Source: Stachybotrys elegans (taxonomy: Eukaryota > Ascomycota > Sordariomycetes > Hypocreales > Stachybotryaceae). Taken from it: a DNA stretch of 64,000 nt. Shown here piece after piece: positions 21,839 through 33,800 of the stretch (positions are counted from its first letter, which is position 1; every line of letters starts with the position of its first letter). The translations under genes were made by a program, and so were the position numbers. The notes below the pieces were generated by a model, which ran no database searches, was not told where the DNA came from, and saw nothing but the letters and a program-made list of their open reading frames with translations. Where the stretch lies: the NCBI GenBank assembly GCA_020746835.1, contig JAGPNK010000032.1:151162-215161 (forward strand), in the 5' to 3' direction.

Positions 21839-23708
21839 AAGCTTCGGGTTCGGCGGGGCAAATGCCCATGTGATTCTAGAAAGCTACAAGAATGCGATCT
21901 ATCGCGAAAAACCCGTGGCTACAAGCAAAACAGAGTGAATCTCGCTGCCCTTCATTTTCTCAGCAGCATCTCACACCTCTCTGGTCAACTATCTTGGGAA
22001 GTTTCGGGACTTTCTTTATAGCATGGATATGAAGCACGACCTCGCAGCAATTGCCCACACACTGAATTCCAGAAGATCTCGGTTGCCTATAGCAGCGTGC
22101 TTCTCAGCATCAACGCCCATGCAACTGGCCATGAAGATCGACGAGAAGCTCAAATACATAGCATCAAGTGGTGCGGAGAGCCTCGGTACTCGCAAATCGT
22201 CAGATCTTATGACTCGCAGTCCCCGGATCCTAGCTGTCTTTACTGGACAAGGGGCTCAATGGGCTGGTATGGGTGTTTCTCTAATCAAATCCTCCAACGC
22301 TGCCCAATCCTTACTTCGCATGTTGGAGGAACGGCTGGCGCAACTTCCAGAGGAGTATCGTCCATCTTGGTCACTCACAACGGAGCTGTTGAAAGAGCCT
22401 GGAACCTCTCAGGTCAACGACGCTGAGTTAGCTCAGCCTCTCTGCACTGCTGTCTAGATACTCCTTGTTGAAGCCCTTCGATCTGCCCACGTAAGTCCGA
22501 CAGGTATAGTGGGACACTCTTCAGGCGAGATCGCTGCCCTCTACGCCGCTGAGGTTGTCAACGCTGAAGACGCTATCTGTATTGCATACTTCCGTGGCCT
22601 TTTTACGCATTTGGCTGTCGGGGCGGATGGCCAACCTGGTGCAATGATGGCCGTTGGAACGTCCGAGGAAGGTGATCAAGAGCTTTTAGATGAACCTGAA
22701 TTCAGAGGTGTTGTCTCAATAGCTGCTGTGAATTCATCCTCGAGCGTGACGCTTTCTGGGGACGTAGAGCGTATCGAGGCACCGCGGACGACCTCGCAGG
22801 ACGAGAAGAAGTTTGTGAGGCTATTGAGGGTCCAACGAGCATACCACTCACACCACATGGCAGGTTGCTCAGAGCCTTACTTGAGGTCGCTACACCAGCT
22901 GGCAATGCAGGTTAAGTCGACGCCAAAAGTTGACTGGTACTCGACCGTGTACGGAGAGAACCCGCCAAACGTTATGGAATCACTACGATGCGAGTACTGG
23001 GAAAAGAACATGCCTTCCACGGTTCTTTTTAAACAGGCGGTTCAGCGGGCATGCCATGACTCTGTTTCTGAACCGTTCGATATGGTGATTGTAGTGAAAT
23101 TGGTAGCAGGGCCGCTATCGCAGCCCTGATTGGTGCGAACGGGTAAACCGTTTATCCGCTCGTTAGATTAGCTCGGGGCTCACAGCCCCTTTTCTATTTT
23201 GTAGGAATCAAGCCTTTACACATTCGTCTGCGCCGTTGTGCGGATCAGCGCATACGTAATTCGTCAGATTGAAGTAGGGCCCCACCCTGCCTTGAAAGGT
23301 CCGGTCCTGCAGACGTTTCAGGAAATATATGGCCACAGCATTCCATACACTGGCCTGCTTTCTCGAGGATCAAACGACATTGAGGCTATGTGCGAGGGCC
23401 TGGGTCAAGTTTCGGTTCGTCTCGGCAAGTCTGCAGTCGAACTCTCAGAATTGGAGCGGTTTTTGGTGGGAGATTCTGAACGCCTTCCGCTGGCAGTCAG
23501 CCTCCCGTCCTATTGCTGGAATCACGACACAGACCATTGGCACGAGTCGAGGTACGCTAAATCTGTCCGACAGAGGGATCAACATGTGCATGAGATCCTT
23601 GGCCATATCTGCCCCGATTCGACCCAGACAGACATGTGCTGGAAACACGTGCCACAGCGGTGCAGGCGGTGTGGATCCAAGGAGCTCGTATTATTAGGGG
23701 AACCTTGA
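21839..23708 (+). pseudogene. Remnant of a second HR-PKS (KS end, AT, DH start)
   Basis: The frame begins at the C-terminal end of a ketosynthase (SFGFGGANAHVILESY, from 21839) and runs through the KS-AT linker (NSRRSRLPIAACFSAST). It continues into an acyltransferase with FTGQGAQWAGMG and the active-site [10 protein letters not shown], and ends at the DH entry segment (LPSYCWNHD, then HEILGHICPDS). It is broken by TGA at 21936-21938, by TAG at 22455-22457 (where the family has Gln, so CAG to TAG) and by a solo LTR (23090-23266) between DMVI and EVGPHPAL. All domains before the KS end and after the DH entry are missing. The AT sequence differs clearly from that of the intact PKS at 27851-36034, so this is a different synthase, not a tandem copy. 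HEILGHICPDS is reminiscent of LovB-like PKS or PKS-NRPS enzymes. Confidence 0.88.
23090..23266 (+). mobile_element. Solo LTR inserted in the PKS remnant
   Basis: This 177 bp insert begins TGTAGTG and ends CGTCA. It is flanked by GATT on the left and GATT on the right (TGATT/AGATT if 5 bp are compared), which fits a target-site duplication of 4-5 bp. It contains a GGGGCTcacAGCCCC hairpin and a near-palindrome around GGTAAACCGTTTATCC. The same sequence in RIP-mutated form is the LTR at 3192-3367. No internal element sequence is left, so it is a solo LTR formed by recombination. It retains normal CpG and CpA content. Confidence 0.8.
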
Positions 23709-24164
23709 CATCTAGGGTCTGATGAGTAAGGCCAATCCTTGAACAAACCATTTTGCGACAAGGCTGTAGACTATTGAATTTTAAACTCCCCCCCCAGTCT
23801 ATTTATTCTACAGGAACAGACGCTCTCGGCTGTCATGATATGGCAATCAAGTAGGTAAGCGGCCTTAGGTGCAGGATTTCATACCATGGAGACTGCCATA
23901 GCCGTGGTTGAGTGGCCTGATGTTACTCATCCCCCCTTCAACGCATTCGTTCGCCTGTGCTAGCCGAGGGCAGAAAGCATATTAATATTTAATTGGAAGT
24001 CATGCTTCTCATCCTCTACACATATATTAAGCTCACGCTGCCTCTTACATTTCTCTCCTCTTGTCCAGCCAGCAGCTCAAGCGATACTCCAAGCTCTACG
24101 CTCCAAGCTTACCGCCCTCCTATTCCCACGCATCATCCTTGCTCCCTCGTTGAGACTCTTCATC
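23709..24164. other. Intergenic, no gene seen
   Basis: This lies between the PKS remnant and the secreted-protein gene. A C-run near 23789-23798 and an AT-rich stretch near 23980-24030 probably belong to the promoter of the secreted protein. Nothing else is recognised. Confidence 0.5.
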
Positions 24165-24797
24165 ATGATTGCGGCCAAGTTCCTCCTCGTGGCCATGGCC
24201 GCCTGTATCGAGGCGTCTCCCGTGGTCTCGACCCCTGTGGCCTCAGCCCTCGAACCTGCGACAACTGACTGGAAGCCTGTTCCTTTCCCATCAGAGTTGA
24301 ACTTGGCTGGCATCGACATAGATGCCTTGAAGGAATCAGCCAACTGGAACGAGACGCAAGTCAAGGCGTTTGAGGAGGCTGTATCGCTCGCGAATACCTC
24401 ATCCAAGCCTGCCAAGGATGTTGTCAGCACTCTGAGCGGACCCTGCGATCAAGGCGATTGTCCCGACTATAGCAAACCATTCGACACAGTTTGGACCCTT
24501 ACTAGTTATGACGGGTATGTCTATTCAAATACGGCTCTCCGGATTGGGGACTGTGGTGAATGCCTCAGGCATGTCCTTGGCTCGAATGGCGGCCACGAGG
24601 GAGGATGTTGGGATTTTCGATCATGTGGCAGGGATCAACTCATCTGCGTCGATCCTGGTAATCGTCGCGCCCACCGCACTTGGAAGGGCTATGTGAAGAC
24701 TTGCTATTCAATGGAGGCTGTGTGGCTGGGGAGTTGTGGCCTTATTGAGGGCCGCGAGATTCTTCGCATTGTGCGCGAAGTCCCTTGCACTTGGTAA
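24165..24797 (+). CDS. Small cysteine-rich secreted protein
   Basis: A single-exon frame of 210 aa. The N-terminus (MIAAKFLLVAMAACIEASP) is a clear signal peptide. A Pro/Thr/Ser-rich stretch follows, then a cysteine-rich C-terminal half with ten cysteines, starting with CDQGDC and DCGEC, then GGCWDF and singles up to PC four residues from the end. I do not recognise the family. Size, secretion signal and paired cysteines fit a candidate effector or other extracellular protein. No catalytic motif is evident. It stands between the broken PKS and the hydrolase relics and shows no sign of decay. The frame also stays open a few codons upstream, but no other ATG gives a better signal peptide. Confidence 0.75.
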   Translation: MIAAKFLLVAMAACIEASPVVSTPVASALEPATTDWKPVPFPSELNLAGIDIDALKESANWNETQVKAFEEAVSLANTSSKPAKDVVSTLSGPCDQGDCPDYSKPFDTVWTLTSYDGYVYSNTALRIGDCGECLRHVLGSNGGHEGGCWDFRSCGRDQLICVDPGNRRAHRTWKGYVKTCYSMEAVWLGSCGLIEGREILRIVREVPCTW

Positions 24798-24860
24798 TGG
24801 AATTTGTACTGGAATATAGGCTCGTGGGATTGATGGGAGCACTGTTATTAGGTTTACCAT

Positions 24861-24896
24861 ATGGTCAAGATGGTCAAGATGGTCAAGACGGTCAAG
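24861..24896 (+). repeat. 9 bp tandem repeat (ATGGTCAAG x4)
   Basis: Three perfect units of ATGGTCAAG followed by one ACGGTCAAG lie 64 bp after the stop codon of the secreted-protein gene. No function is suggested. Confidence 0.8.
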
Positions 24897-24994
24897 ACGT
24901 GTTCAATTAGTTCCTTGAAGAACAAACATCATCTCCTAGATAGAACGAGGTTTCTAAGGCACTAGTTGGTTATATTATATAACTTGCCAGAGCA

Positions 24995-25210
24995 TCATAG
25001 ACCAAACTGGTCGAGATAATCAAACATGACTTGGTAACCCGCTGTAGCGTTGTTCTCAAGAGTAAAGCCGTGACCAACGTTAGGGTGGATGTAGACACTA
25101 ACGTTAGCCGCTGCCGGAAACTGATCTCTCAGCATATCCATGTGATAGGTGCCCTTACAGTCGCCGGCGCAAAGGGGGAAGTCGAACTCGGCAAGGAAGA
25201 ACTGCTCTTC
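24995..25210 (-). pseudogene. C-terminal scrap of an alpha/beta hydrolase
   Basis: On the minus strand an open frame of about 70 codons ends at TGA (24995-24997). It shows the C-terminal core of a secreted fungal alpha/beta hydrolase: AEFDFPLCAGDC (acid strand), then NVGHGFTLENN with the catalytic-His region GHG, and MFDYLDQFGL at the end. The rest of the gene is absent, because the frame stops within a few codons of where the plus-strand epoxide hydrolase begins. Two unrelated hydrolase genes are thus joined tail-first at about 25205-25215, which points to a rearrangement. Confidence 0.65.
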
Positions 25211-25212
25211 CT

Positions 25213-26138
25213 ATGGTGATGACACATGGTTGGCCCGGCTCCGTCCTGGAGCTCAGACACGCCATTGACAAGCTCGTTGAACCCGAATCGTACGGCGGCT
25301 CTTCGGATGATGCATTTCACCTTGTTATCCCAGCACTTCCAGGCTACGCCTTTTCTGGGAAGCCGACAGAAATAGGATGGGGCTACCATCGGACTGCGCG
25401 TGCATGGGCAGAGTTGATGCTACGCTTGGGCTACGCAGACGGCGGATGGGTCGCCCAAGGCGGCGACTGGGGAGCGCACGTGGTCGCAAGTCTGGGCTAC
25501 CAAGCACCAAAAGGACTGAAGGGCGTTCATTTCAATTCCATTTTCTTCGAGCCTAAGGCAGTTCATGCTCCTACCCAACTCCATAGAACTGATTCTAACT
25601 CCCCCAACAGAAAGAAGTCCAGGTCCCGATCCACGATACGAAAGGCGAGGACCGAGCCATGTATTTGGACGGCCGTCGAGATGCTGGGCACGGCGGATAC
25701 TCCTTACAGCAGTCGACAAGACCACAGACCGTCGGCTATGGACTTGCGGACTCACCGGTCGCACAGGCTGCCTGGATCTATGAAAGGTTCAAAGACTGGT
25801 CTCATCACGATGGCGACGTGGAAAAGGTGTTTAGCAAAGACGAGATGATCGACACGATCATGCTATTCTGGCTTTCCAACTCGGGCACATCATCTGCTCG
25901 TTACTATTGGGAATGCAAGCCCGACACAACGGCATGGCCGATAAACATACCCGTTGGAGTAAGTTGGTTCGGTGGCGACAATAGTTATGGGCCAAAGGAA
26001 TGGTGCGAACGTTACTACAAGAACATTGTGTACTGGAACGAGGCAGACAGAGGCGGTCATTTTGCCGCATGGGAGGTGCCAGACACTTTTGTCGCAGAGA
26101 TACGCGAATGGAGAAAGAAATTAGGTTTAAAGGCATGA
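25213..26138 (+). pseudogene. Epoxide hydrolase lacking its N-terminal domain
   Basis: Two exons (25213-25560 and 25611-26138; intron 25561-25610) give 291 aa of a microsomal-type epoxide hydrolase, about 100 residues shorter than the family norm. The alpha/beta-hydrolase core is present: the oxyanion motif HGWPGS, the nucleophile elbow GGDWG, and DRGGHFAAWEVPD containing the catalytic His. The entire N-terminal EHN domain that normally wraps the core is missing, and upstream DNA encodes an unrelated hydrolase scrap on the other strand. Loss is therefore by rearrangement, not by an unrecognised exon. The core frame is clean, so the break may be recent. If expressed, the protein would probably be unstable. 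In a complete state it would open an epoxide, a plausible partner of the P450 or FAD monooxygenase. Confidence 0.72.
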
Positions 26139-27850
26139 AGCGTGCCTTTAAACACACCTCAATGTGTTGCATCCGCTACATCCGTTCATCCATGATCATA
26201 ACTGCCGAGTAGTTCCTAAAGAGTGAAACCTAGCAAGATTGTCGCCAAATAGTGATGGAATACTATACTGGGCCTGGGTTCGCGCAATACTTGACGGTGT
26301 CTCGTAAAAGGGATCTTCGAGGTTACGTTGCGTGTTGTGGACAAGCCTCCCTCAAGAGTGCTGGCTTCATTGAACCCTTCATATACATGATCGGACCGGC
26401 CAGAAAATTCTGCTTCAACCCCGCTCGCTTGAGCGGAATTTCATCGCGAGGAATGATGGTATGCAGCCTTCGAAAGTAACGGCAATCTACTGAAGGTGTG
26501 ACAACCACCCACAGCGGTTCTTGAAACCTGTTGAATCAGCTCTCGTCATTATGTACAGTATTCCACACCTCGGCACCTTGCATCATGTTTTGGGGGGATG
26601 TGCGTCCCTTGTCTTCTTGCTCGCCCGAAGCTTAGCATCGCTATAATACAAGCGTGGGATAGGGCCGCTCTATCCGCAATTTACCAATCTTGGTGTCGTC
26701 GCGTTAGCATACTCCTGCATCGCACCTACTGTTATGGGTTCGCCACTGTTGACTGTGCTTCAATGTGTCTGGGTTTCCGAGATAATTGCATGTTCACCCT
26801 GGGCACCTAAGGCGTGGTCGGCTCTATGCACGGTCGCTTCACCATCTCACGACTGGTCTGTATCTCGCTGAAGTCTGCTTGATTGGTCTTTACGCCAGCA
26901 TCCATAGGCCCGCTCGTATGCATGGTGGTTTTCCTTGCCACCACCGTCGATTGGCACGTGCTTCTGAACCGCTGCATCTCGAGGAAACTTTCCCCAACGA
27001 GCATGTCGCCGAGCAGGCCGCCGAGCAGGTCGTGTCAAATACTGGCGACCCCTCCCCCTCTTCCGTGACCTCGAAGTACACCCCCATCATAAGCCGTGGT
27101 AACTCTACTCTCGTCCTGCCCAAAGTCCTAGCGCCATACTCTCTCTTAATTTGTGACCGCAAACTCCGATACATCAGCGCCCTTGCAGTTGGTACAGTAG
27201 CTCCGCAATACATACGCCGTTTTATCTGCCAATACGCTCTGATGACAACAAATACGCTCGATCTGCAGATACGCTCTGCTGACAGTGAGGAGGCCGTGCT
27301 AGCCGAATCTCTATCAGGGAGGTGGCTGAACACGCAAGTGCTTGAAAGACCATGTCAGACAGCCACGCCTATCATGTCCCGGAAGATAAGAATGCAACCT
27401 TCTCTTCTAGCCTGCATTTGAGCTATCTGCCATATTGCTGCAGCGACATGATGCATCATGCAATGCAGATTATCTCTTCGTGCGCAATGCATAAAGTGTC
27501 ACATGCTTCTGCAGGCAAACGAGCGGTGTGAGTTCGCATGATTAGCAGCTGTCGATGTAATTGGATAACCATATTCATGCTACGCTGGAAAGCAGGAACT
27601 TTTGCTTCGGAGTGCTTCAAGCATCCTCATTGCCGGCTTCCTGCAGTCAGAGTGTGAACTATTGGCTTGCTATGCAGATGGGAGTCTGTAGATAGTAAGG
27701 AGACATGTTCGATGGATATTTAAACTACGATAAATCCTGGATTGAGATAACTGTCATATCATAATCAGAAAACTATCGGACAATCAAACACTTGACTTAC
27801 TATTCAACTGCTAACCACAATCAACCTTGGGCAACAGCTTTCCAGCCAAA
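26139..27850. other. Intergenic region with possible membrane-protein relic
   Basis: 1.7 kb upstream of the HR-PKS. In one plus-strand frame around 26690-26830 the hydrophobic string GSPLLTVLQCVWVSEIIA resembles a membrane segment of fungal rhodopsin-like integral membrane proteins, but stops follow at once. A 211-codon open frame (26786-27421) has no recognisable features. The last few hundred bases are AT-richer and presumably hold the PKS promoter. Nothing else is supported. Confidence 0.35.
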
Positions 27851-30800
27851 ATGTCACCAGACGCTGCCACGAACGAAGCAGTCCTGGAAGATATCCAGCA
27901 AGAACCCATCGCGATCATTGGATTTGCATTTAAATATCCTCAAGATGCAACTGACTCTGACAGCTTCTGGAAAATGCTTGTTGAAGCACGCTGTGCCTCC
28001 ACCCCCATCCCTCCTGAGCGAATGAATGTCAGCTCTTTCTATCACCCAGACCCAAAGCGTCATGATTCTGTACGTATTTTGGCCCACAACCCCGAGCTGC
28101 TTTTGACCGTGTCACCATAGTTCAATTTTCGCAACGGCCATTTCTTGAAGGAAAGCCTCGAGAAATTTGATGCTTCCTTCTTCTCCATTCAACCAACCGA
28201 GGCCGCGGCAATGGATCCGCACCAACGTGGGCTGTTGGAGACAACATATCACGCTCTCGAAGCTGGTAAGTGTCCACACAGGCAGGTGTCCTCGGCTAAT
28301 TGAATAGCTGGTATTTCCATGGATGCCGTCAGGGGTACGGCTACATCGGTCTATTCGGCAAGCTTCGGTGACGACTACCGGGTAGGACTTTTCCGAGATG
28401 CAGACAGAATGCCGACTTACTCGATTCTTGGAACATCTGCCTCCACTCTTGCGAACCGAATCAGCTGGTTCTACGACCTGAGGGGAGCCAGTCTCAATGT
28501 GGATTCTGCATGTTCAAGCAGTCTGGTCGCAATGGATCAGGCCTGCCAGAACCTGAGAGCAGGGGCATCCAACATGGTAAGACGCACACATTATGGTCTG
28601 CGGCTGTCACTAACATGTGCAGAGTATTGTCACTGGTGGCAATGTGATCCTTGACCCTGGAAACCTGGTAGCTCATGCCAACTTTGGTCTTCTATCCGCC
28701 GAAGGTCGATGCTTCAGCTTCGATCACCGTGCCAGTGGCTATAGCACGGGAGAAGGTTACGGCGTGCTGATATTGAAGCGTCTGACGGATGCCATCCGCG
28801 ACAACAACTGCATCCGGGCCGTTGTTCGATCTACCGGCTCCAACAGCGACGGGCGGACGCCGGGCATCTCGCAACCCAGCCAGGAAGCGCAGGAAGCACT
28901 GATTCGAGAGACATATCGAAAAGCAGGTCTAGATATGAAAGTTACGAGGTTTTTTGAGGGTACGCTGGACCATTCTCCCATCTCTGCACTCTGAGTTCAA
29001 TGCTGACACTAAGCACATACAGCGCATGCCACCGGAACAAGCATTGGTGATCCGATCGAGGCCGGCGCCATCGGACATGCTTTCAAAGATTCTCGACCAC
29101 GAGATGAGCCGCTGATTGTGTAAGTGCGCACCTAAAGCTGTTCAAACAAAACTCTGCTTGGTTCCAATATACTGAGTTCTTTAGCGGAGCGTTGAAATCC
29201 AACATTGGTCATTTGGAGGCCGGGAGTGGTGTTGCTTCGGTTATCAAAACAATCCTGGTGCTTGAATCGGGCATCATCCCGCCCAACGCCAACTTCGAGA
29301 AAACCAACCCTGAGATTGACATAGGGGCGTTGAACATCAAGGTACCGCTCGTCCTCATTAAGTGATGGCCTATATTGACATGTCCAGTTTCCGCTTGAAC
29401 CTCAGCCCTGGCCCTCAACTGGCCTCCGTCGCGCATCGGTCAATTCTTTCGGCTTTGGCGGGACCAATGGTCACGCCGTTCTTGAAGATGCCTACAACCA
29501 TCTCCGCCTTCGATCTCTCACCGGACGTCACTACACAAATCCGCAGCCGTTGCAGTCTGTAGCAGCATCCTCGGCCGTGGGCGCTACCCAGACTTCGGCT
29601 ACAAATGGACACAGTAGCCCGGCAGCCGAGATTGTGACGTCTGGCAACGCCAACCCAGTCTTACCAAGACTGCTCGTCTGGTCTGCAGCGGACCAGGACA
29701 GCTTGAATCAACTTGTGAAGCTGTATCAGGACCATTTCAGACGCCATTCAGTCGATATCGCAAAAGACCAGTACTTGGAGCGACTTGCCTCGACCCTCGC
29801 CGCGCATAGAACATCATTGCCGTGGCGAACATATTCCGTTGTTGAGACGAGCAAGGAATTGCCTGAGATCCGAATCACGAACTCACCAGTTAAGCGTATA
29901 TCCAAGCCCAACCTGGCATTTGTCTTTACCGGACAAGGAGCGCAGTCCGCTCAGATGGGTCTTGAGTTGCTCGCTCTACCAGCCTTCTCCTCCAGTTTAA
30001 CCCAAGCCGACGCCTACTTCAGTTCTTTGGGCAGTAATTGGTCTCTTCTTGGTAAGCCATATAACCGGCTCCAGAAAGCTCCGCTAACAGCTCGCAGATG
30101 AGCTTCGAAAAGATGAAGGCAATACTCGGATCCACGAGGCTGAATTCAGCCAACCCATATGCACAGCTGTTCAAGTTGCTCTGGTCGACCTGTTGTCAAG
30201 CTTGTCCATCTTTCCCGTGGCCGTAACAGGGCACTCCTCTGGAGAGATAGCTGCCGCGTAAGTTTCCAATCCACAATGAGAAGTCTTTACTAACGTCCAC
30301 TTAGCTACTGCTGCGGAAGCATCTCACGGGAATCGGCCTGGAAAATTGCCTACCAACGAGGTGTCGTGGCTGCATCTTTGGCCCATCCTGAGAACCCAGC
30401 CGGAGCTATGATGGCCGCAGGGCTTTCTGCCGAAGATGTCGCTCCCTACTTTGCTTCTCTAAAGAAGCTCTTTGGGGGGTGTGACGTGGTGGTTGCCTGT
30501 GTCAACAGCCCCAAGAGTATTACCCTATCTGGCGCTGAGGAGCAGATCAATGCTCTTGGATCGATTCTTGAGGAAGCCGGTATATTCAATCGCAAGCTGC
30601 GTGTCAACGTTCCCTACCACTCTCTATGGATGGACAAAGTATCATCAAAATATCTGGAACTGCTTGGCTCAATTGAGGCTGGCCATTCTGATCGATCGGC
30701 GGTCATGGTTTCTTCTCTACGCGGTAGACCTGTGTCTCGAGATGAGCTCCAGAGCGCTCAATACTGGGTCGACAATCTTACATCACCGGTTCTTTTCTCG

Positions 30801-33800
30801 CAGGCGATCAAGTCCTTGTGTGAGCCGGGTCCATCATCTCAGGTACACGTTGATCTGCTGCTCGAAGTTGGCCCACACTCTGCGTTGCAAGGACCAATCC
30901 GAGACACCACCAGCATTCTGTCCAGCCACCCAGAGTATACGTCGTGCCTTCGACGAAAAACAAGACATAGTTTCTTCGAGGCTATGGGAAAACTTCATTG
31001 TCTTGGATTCCCGGTGGACGTGACAGGTCTGCACGGGGATTCATCTCTGCCATTCCTGCACAACCTACCCTCCTATCCGTTCAACCATGCTCAGTCCTAT
31101 TGGATCAGCGGAGTTACAGACAAGGGATATCGATTTAGGAAGCACCCTCGGCATGACCTTTTAGGTATCCCTGTCCCTGAATGGGCGCCAGAGGATGCCA
31201 GGTGGAGGCACAGGATCACTTCGACCGAGATGCCGTGGGTGCTGGATCACGTCGTGAACGGCGCTGTCCTCTACCCCGCCACAGGCATGATTGCCATGGC
31301 CATCGAGGGCGCCAAACAAACTGCTGAGCCCGGTCGACCAATTGTCGGCTTTGAGATTGAGAACCTGCATCTCAAAACATCGCTTGTTATTCCAAAAGGC
31401 TCGGATGGCGTCGAGACAATGTTTTCCCTCCGACGCCAATACGACCGGCGCACCAAGCTGTCTTCCTGGTCCGAGTTCATTCTCAGCCACTACAAAGACG
31501 ACGCCTGGGTTGAGAATTGCCGAGGCATGATCTCCATAAAGTATGATGATATCTCTCATTACTTTGATGCGAAGCAGATAGCGCAACACCAAGAGGACTT
31601 TGAGAGACTCTCGGCCGAATGCAAGCAACCCGTATATACCGACGCCTTTTACCGATATCTCGATGAATGTGGCATCCATTGGGGTCCGGATTTCCAGTGT
31701 CTCGATCAGACATACTGTGGTGGAAAGCTTAGTGCTGTGTCAAAAGTGCGTCTCTTCGAGGAAAGCGGAGAGGACAACCCGAGTCTTAACTATACGGTAC
31801 ACCCGGCAACGCTGGATGCGATACTTCATCTGCACTATGTTGGTATGACAAAGGGCGGTACCCGGCCGATTCCGACCATGGTTCCAGCCGGGATTCGAAA
31901 GATATGGGTTTCCAACAGGAATCTGAAGTCTCCCACTTGGACATCCGTGCAAGCTCGATCAACTACAATATTCACAAGCAGCCGGCAATCAGACTCCACC
32001 GTAGTCGCTCTCAGTGAGGAGACAGGAGAAGTATGTGTGGTCGCCGAGGGGATCGTCAGCGTCACCGTGGCCAACCTGGAGTCGTCTATGGGTATTGTCT
32101 TGCCAGAGCAACGCTACCACCTGATCAGCTGGAAGCCAGATGTCACCCTGATGAGCCAGCAGGAGTTTACCACGATTGGCAGCACCGACGCGAGCCAAGA
32201 TATGAGGGGTTACTTTGCTGACCTGACACTGCTGTCTCTCATGTGCATCAATGATGCGCTGAAGACGATATCTGATGCTGAGGTACAGGAAATGGACTCA
32301 CATCATCAGAAGTACGTTGCATGGATCAAACGTAAAATGTCAGAGTTTTATTCTGGTAACCTTCCTGGAGCTTCTCCAGCTTGGAAAGAACTTATGGACG
32401 ATCCAGAACTTGGCAAACGACTCTACGGCTCAGTGTCAGCTGCTTCCAGCCAAGGCAAGCTTTTTGCCGAAGTGGGCAAGTCAATTGCTGCAGTTCTCCG
32501 CAAAGAAATCAGCTATCATGAGCTTCTCTTCAGTGGGGACCTAACGAGCAACTTTTACCGAGATATGTTCAAGACCGCACATCTGGACCCTGCTCTCATT
32601 AGCTACCTCGGTGCTCTCGCTCATAAGCACCCGAATATGAACATTCTGGAAATCGGATCCGGAACTGGAGGACTGACTGAATATGTGCTGGACGTTCTAT
32701 CCAGTAATGAACAGGGCGGGAAGTTGAGTGCTCCTCGCTTTCGGCAGTTTTGTTTCACGGATATCTCCCCTGCTTTTCTCGACAAGGGACGCAACAGATT
32801 CTCTGAGTATGGAGATCGAATGGATTACAAGCTTTTCAACGTCCAGGAGGACCCGGTAAAGCAAGGTCTTGACGATTCCTATGACCTGATTCTCGCCTTT
32901 GGGGTCCTGCATATCACCACAGACCTCGCCCAGACGTTGAAAAACGTCCGAAAGATCCTTCGACCTGGCGGCAAGCTGATAATCTGCGATCCCACACGAC
33001 CAGAACTTCTCCGTTCAGGCTTCGTTTTCGGTTTGCTCCCAGGCTGGTGGCTGAGCACGGAGGAGTATCGACCATGGGGCCCGTTGGCGACCGAAGACCA
33101 ATGGGGTCAACTTCTCGCAGCCAACGGATTCTCTGGTCTGGACCTAGTAATGCACGATTATCCTAATGAAGACTGCCACGAGCTTTCCGTCTTCGTTACG
33201 ACTGCGATGCAAAGCAGTTCCATCCCTAAGATATCTTTGGTTACTGATACAACTTCATCCGAACAGATGGCCATTGCCGACGCTGTTCGCAAGTCTATGC
33301 TGGACCTTGGCAGTCCCCAGGTCGACGTGGTTTCTTTGCTCTCGAGCAGCTCTCAGGCTGATGTCAAGGAAAGGCTGTACATCTCGCTGCTAGAGTATGC
33401 AACGCCGATGCTATACGATCTTGACGAAGAAACTTTCGAAAACCTGAGAACCTTTCTACTGTCTACCAAAGCCGTTCTCTGGGTTACAGGCGGGGCTCAC
33501 TCCAATTTGAGCTCTCCTCGACTTGCTGCCGCGGAAGGATTTTTCCGAGCACTACGCAATGAAGACGTCAGTGTATCGTATGTTGTTCTTGCACTAGAAC
33601 CATCACCGAAAACACTTCAGAGACACGTGGAGAACATCCGGAAAGTGGTGAAAGAGATGCTGCATGCCTCGGACCAAGAGCCTACCGTCGAGTTTCGAGA
33701 AGTGGATGGTCTTTTGCAAGTCAACCGGTTGATAGAGGCTCCAAGCATCCAGGACACCTTGTGTGACCACAGACTTCCATTCCATTCGGTCACGGAACAG

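Noticed and set aside
26786..27421. 211-codon plus-strand frame, with an overlapping 147-codon minus-strand frame
   Set aside because: No domain, signal peptide or plausible start context, and both strands are open over the same DNA, typical of GC-balanced chance frames.
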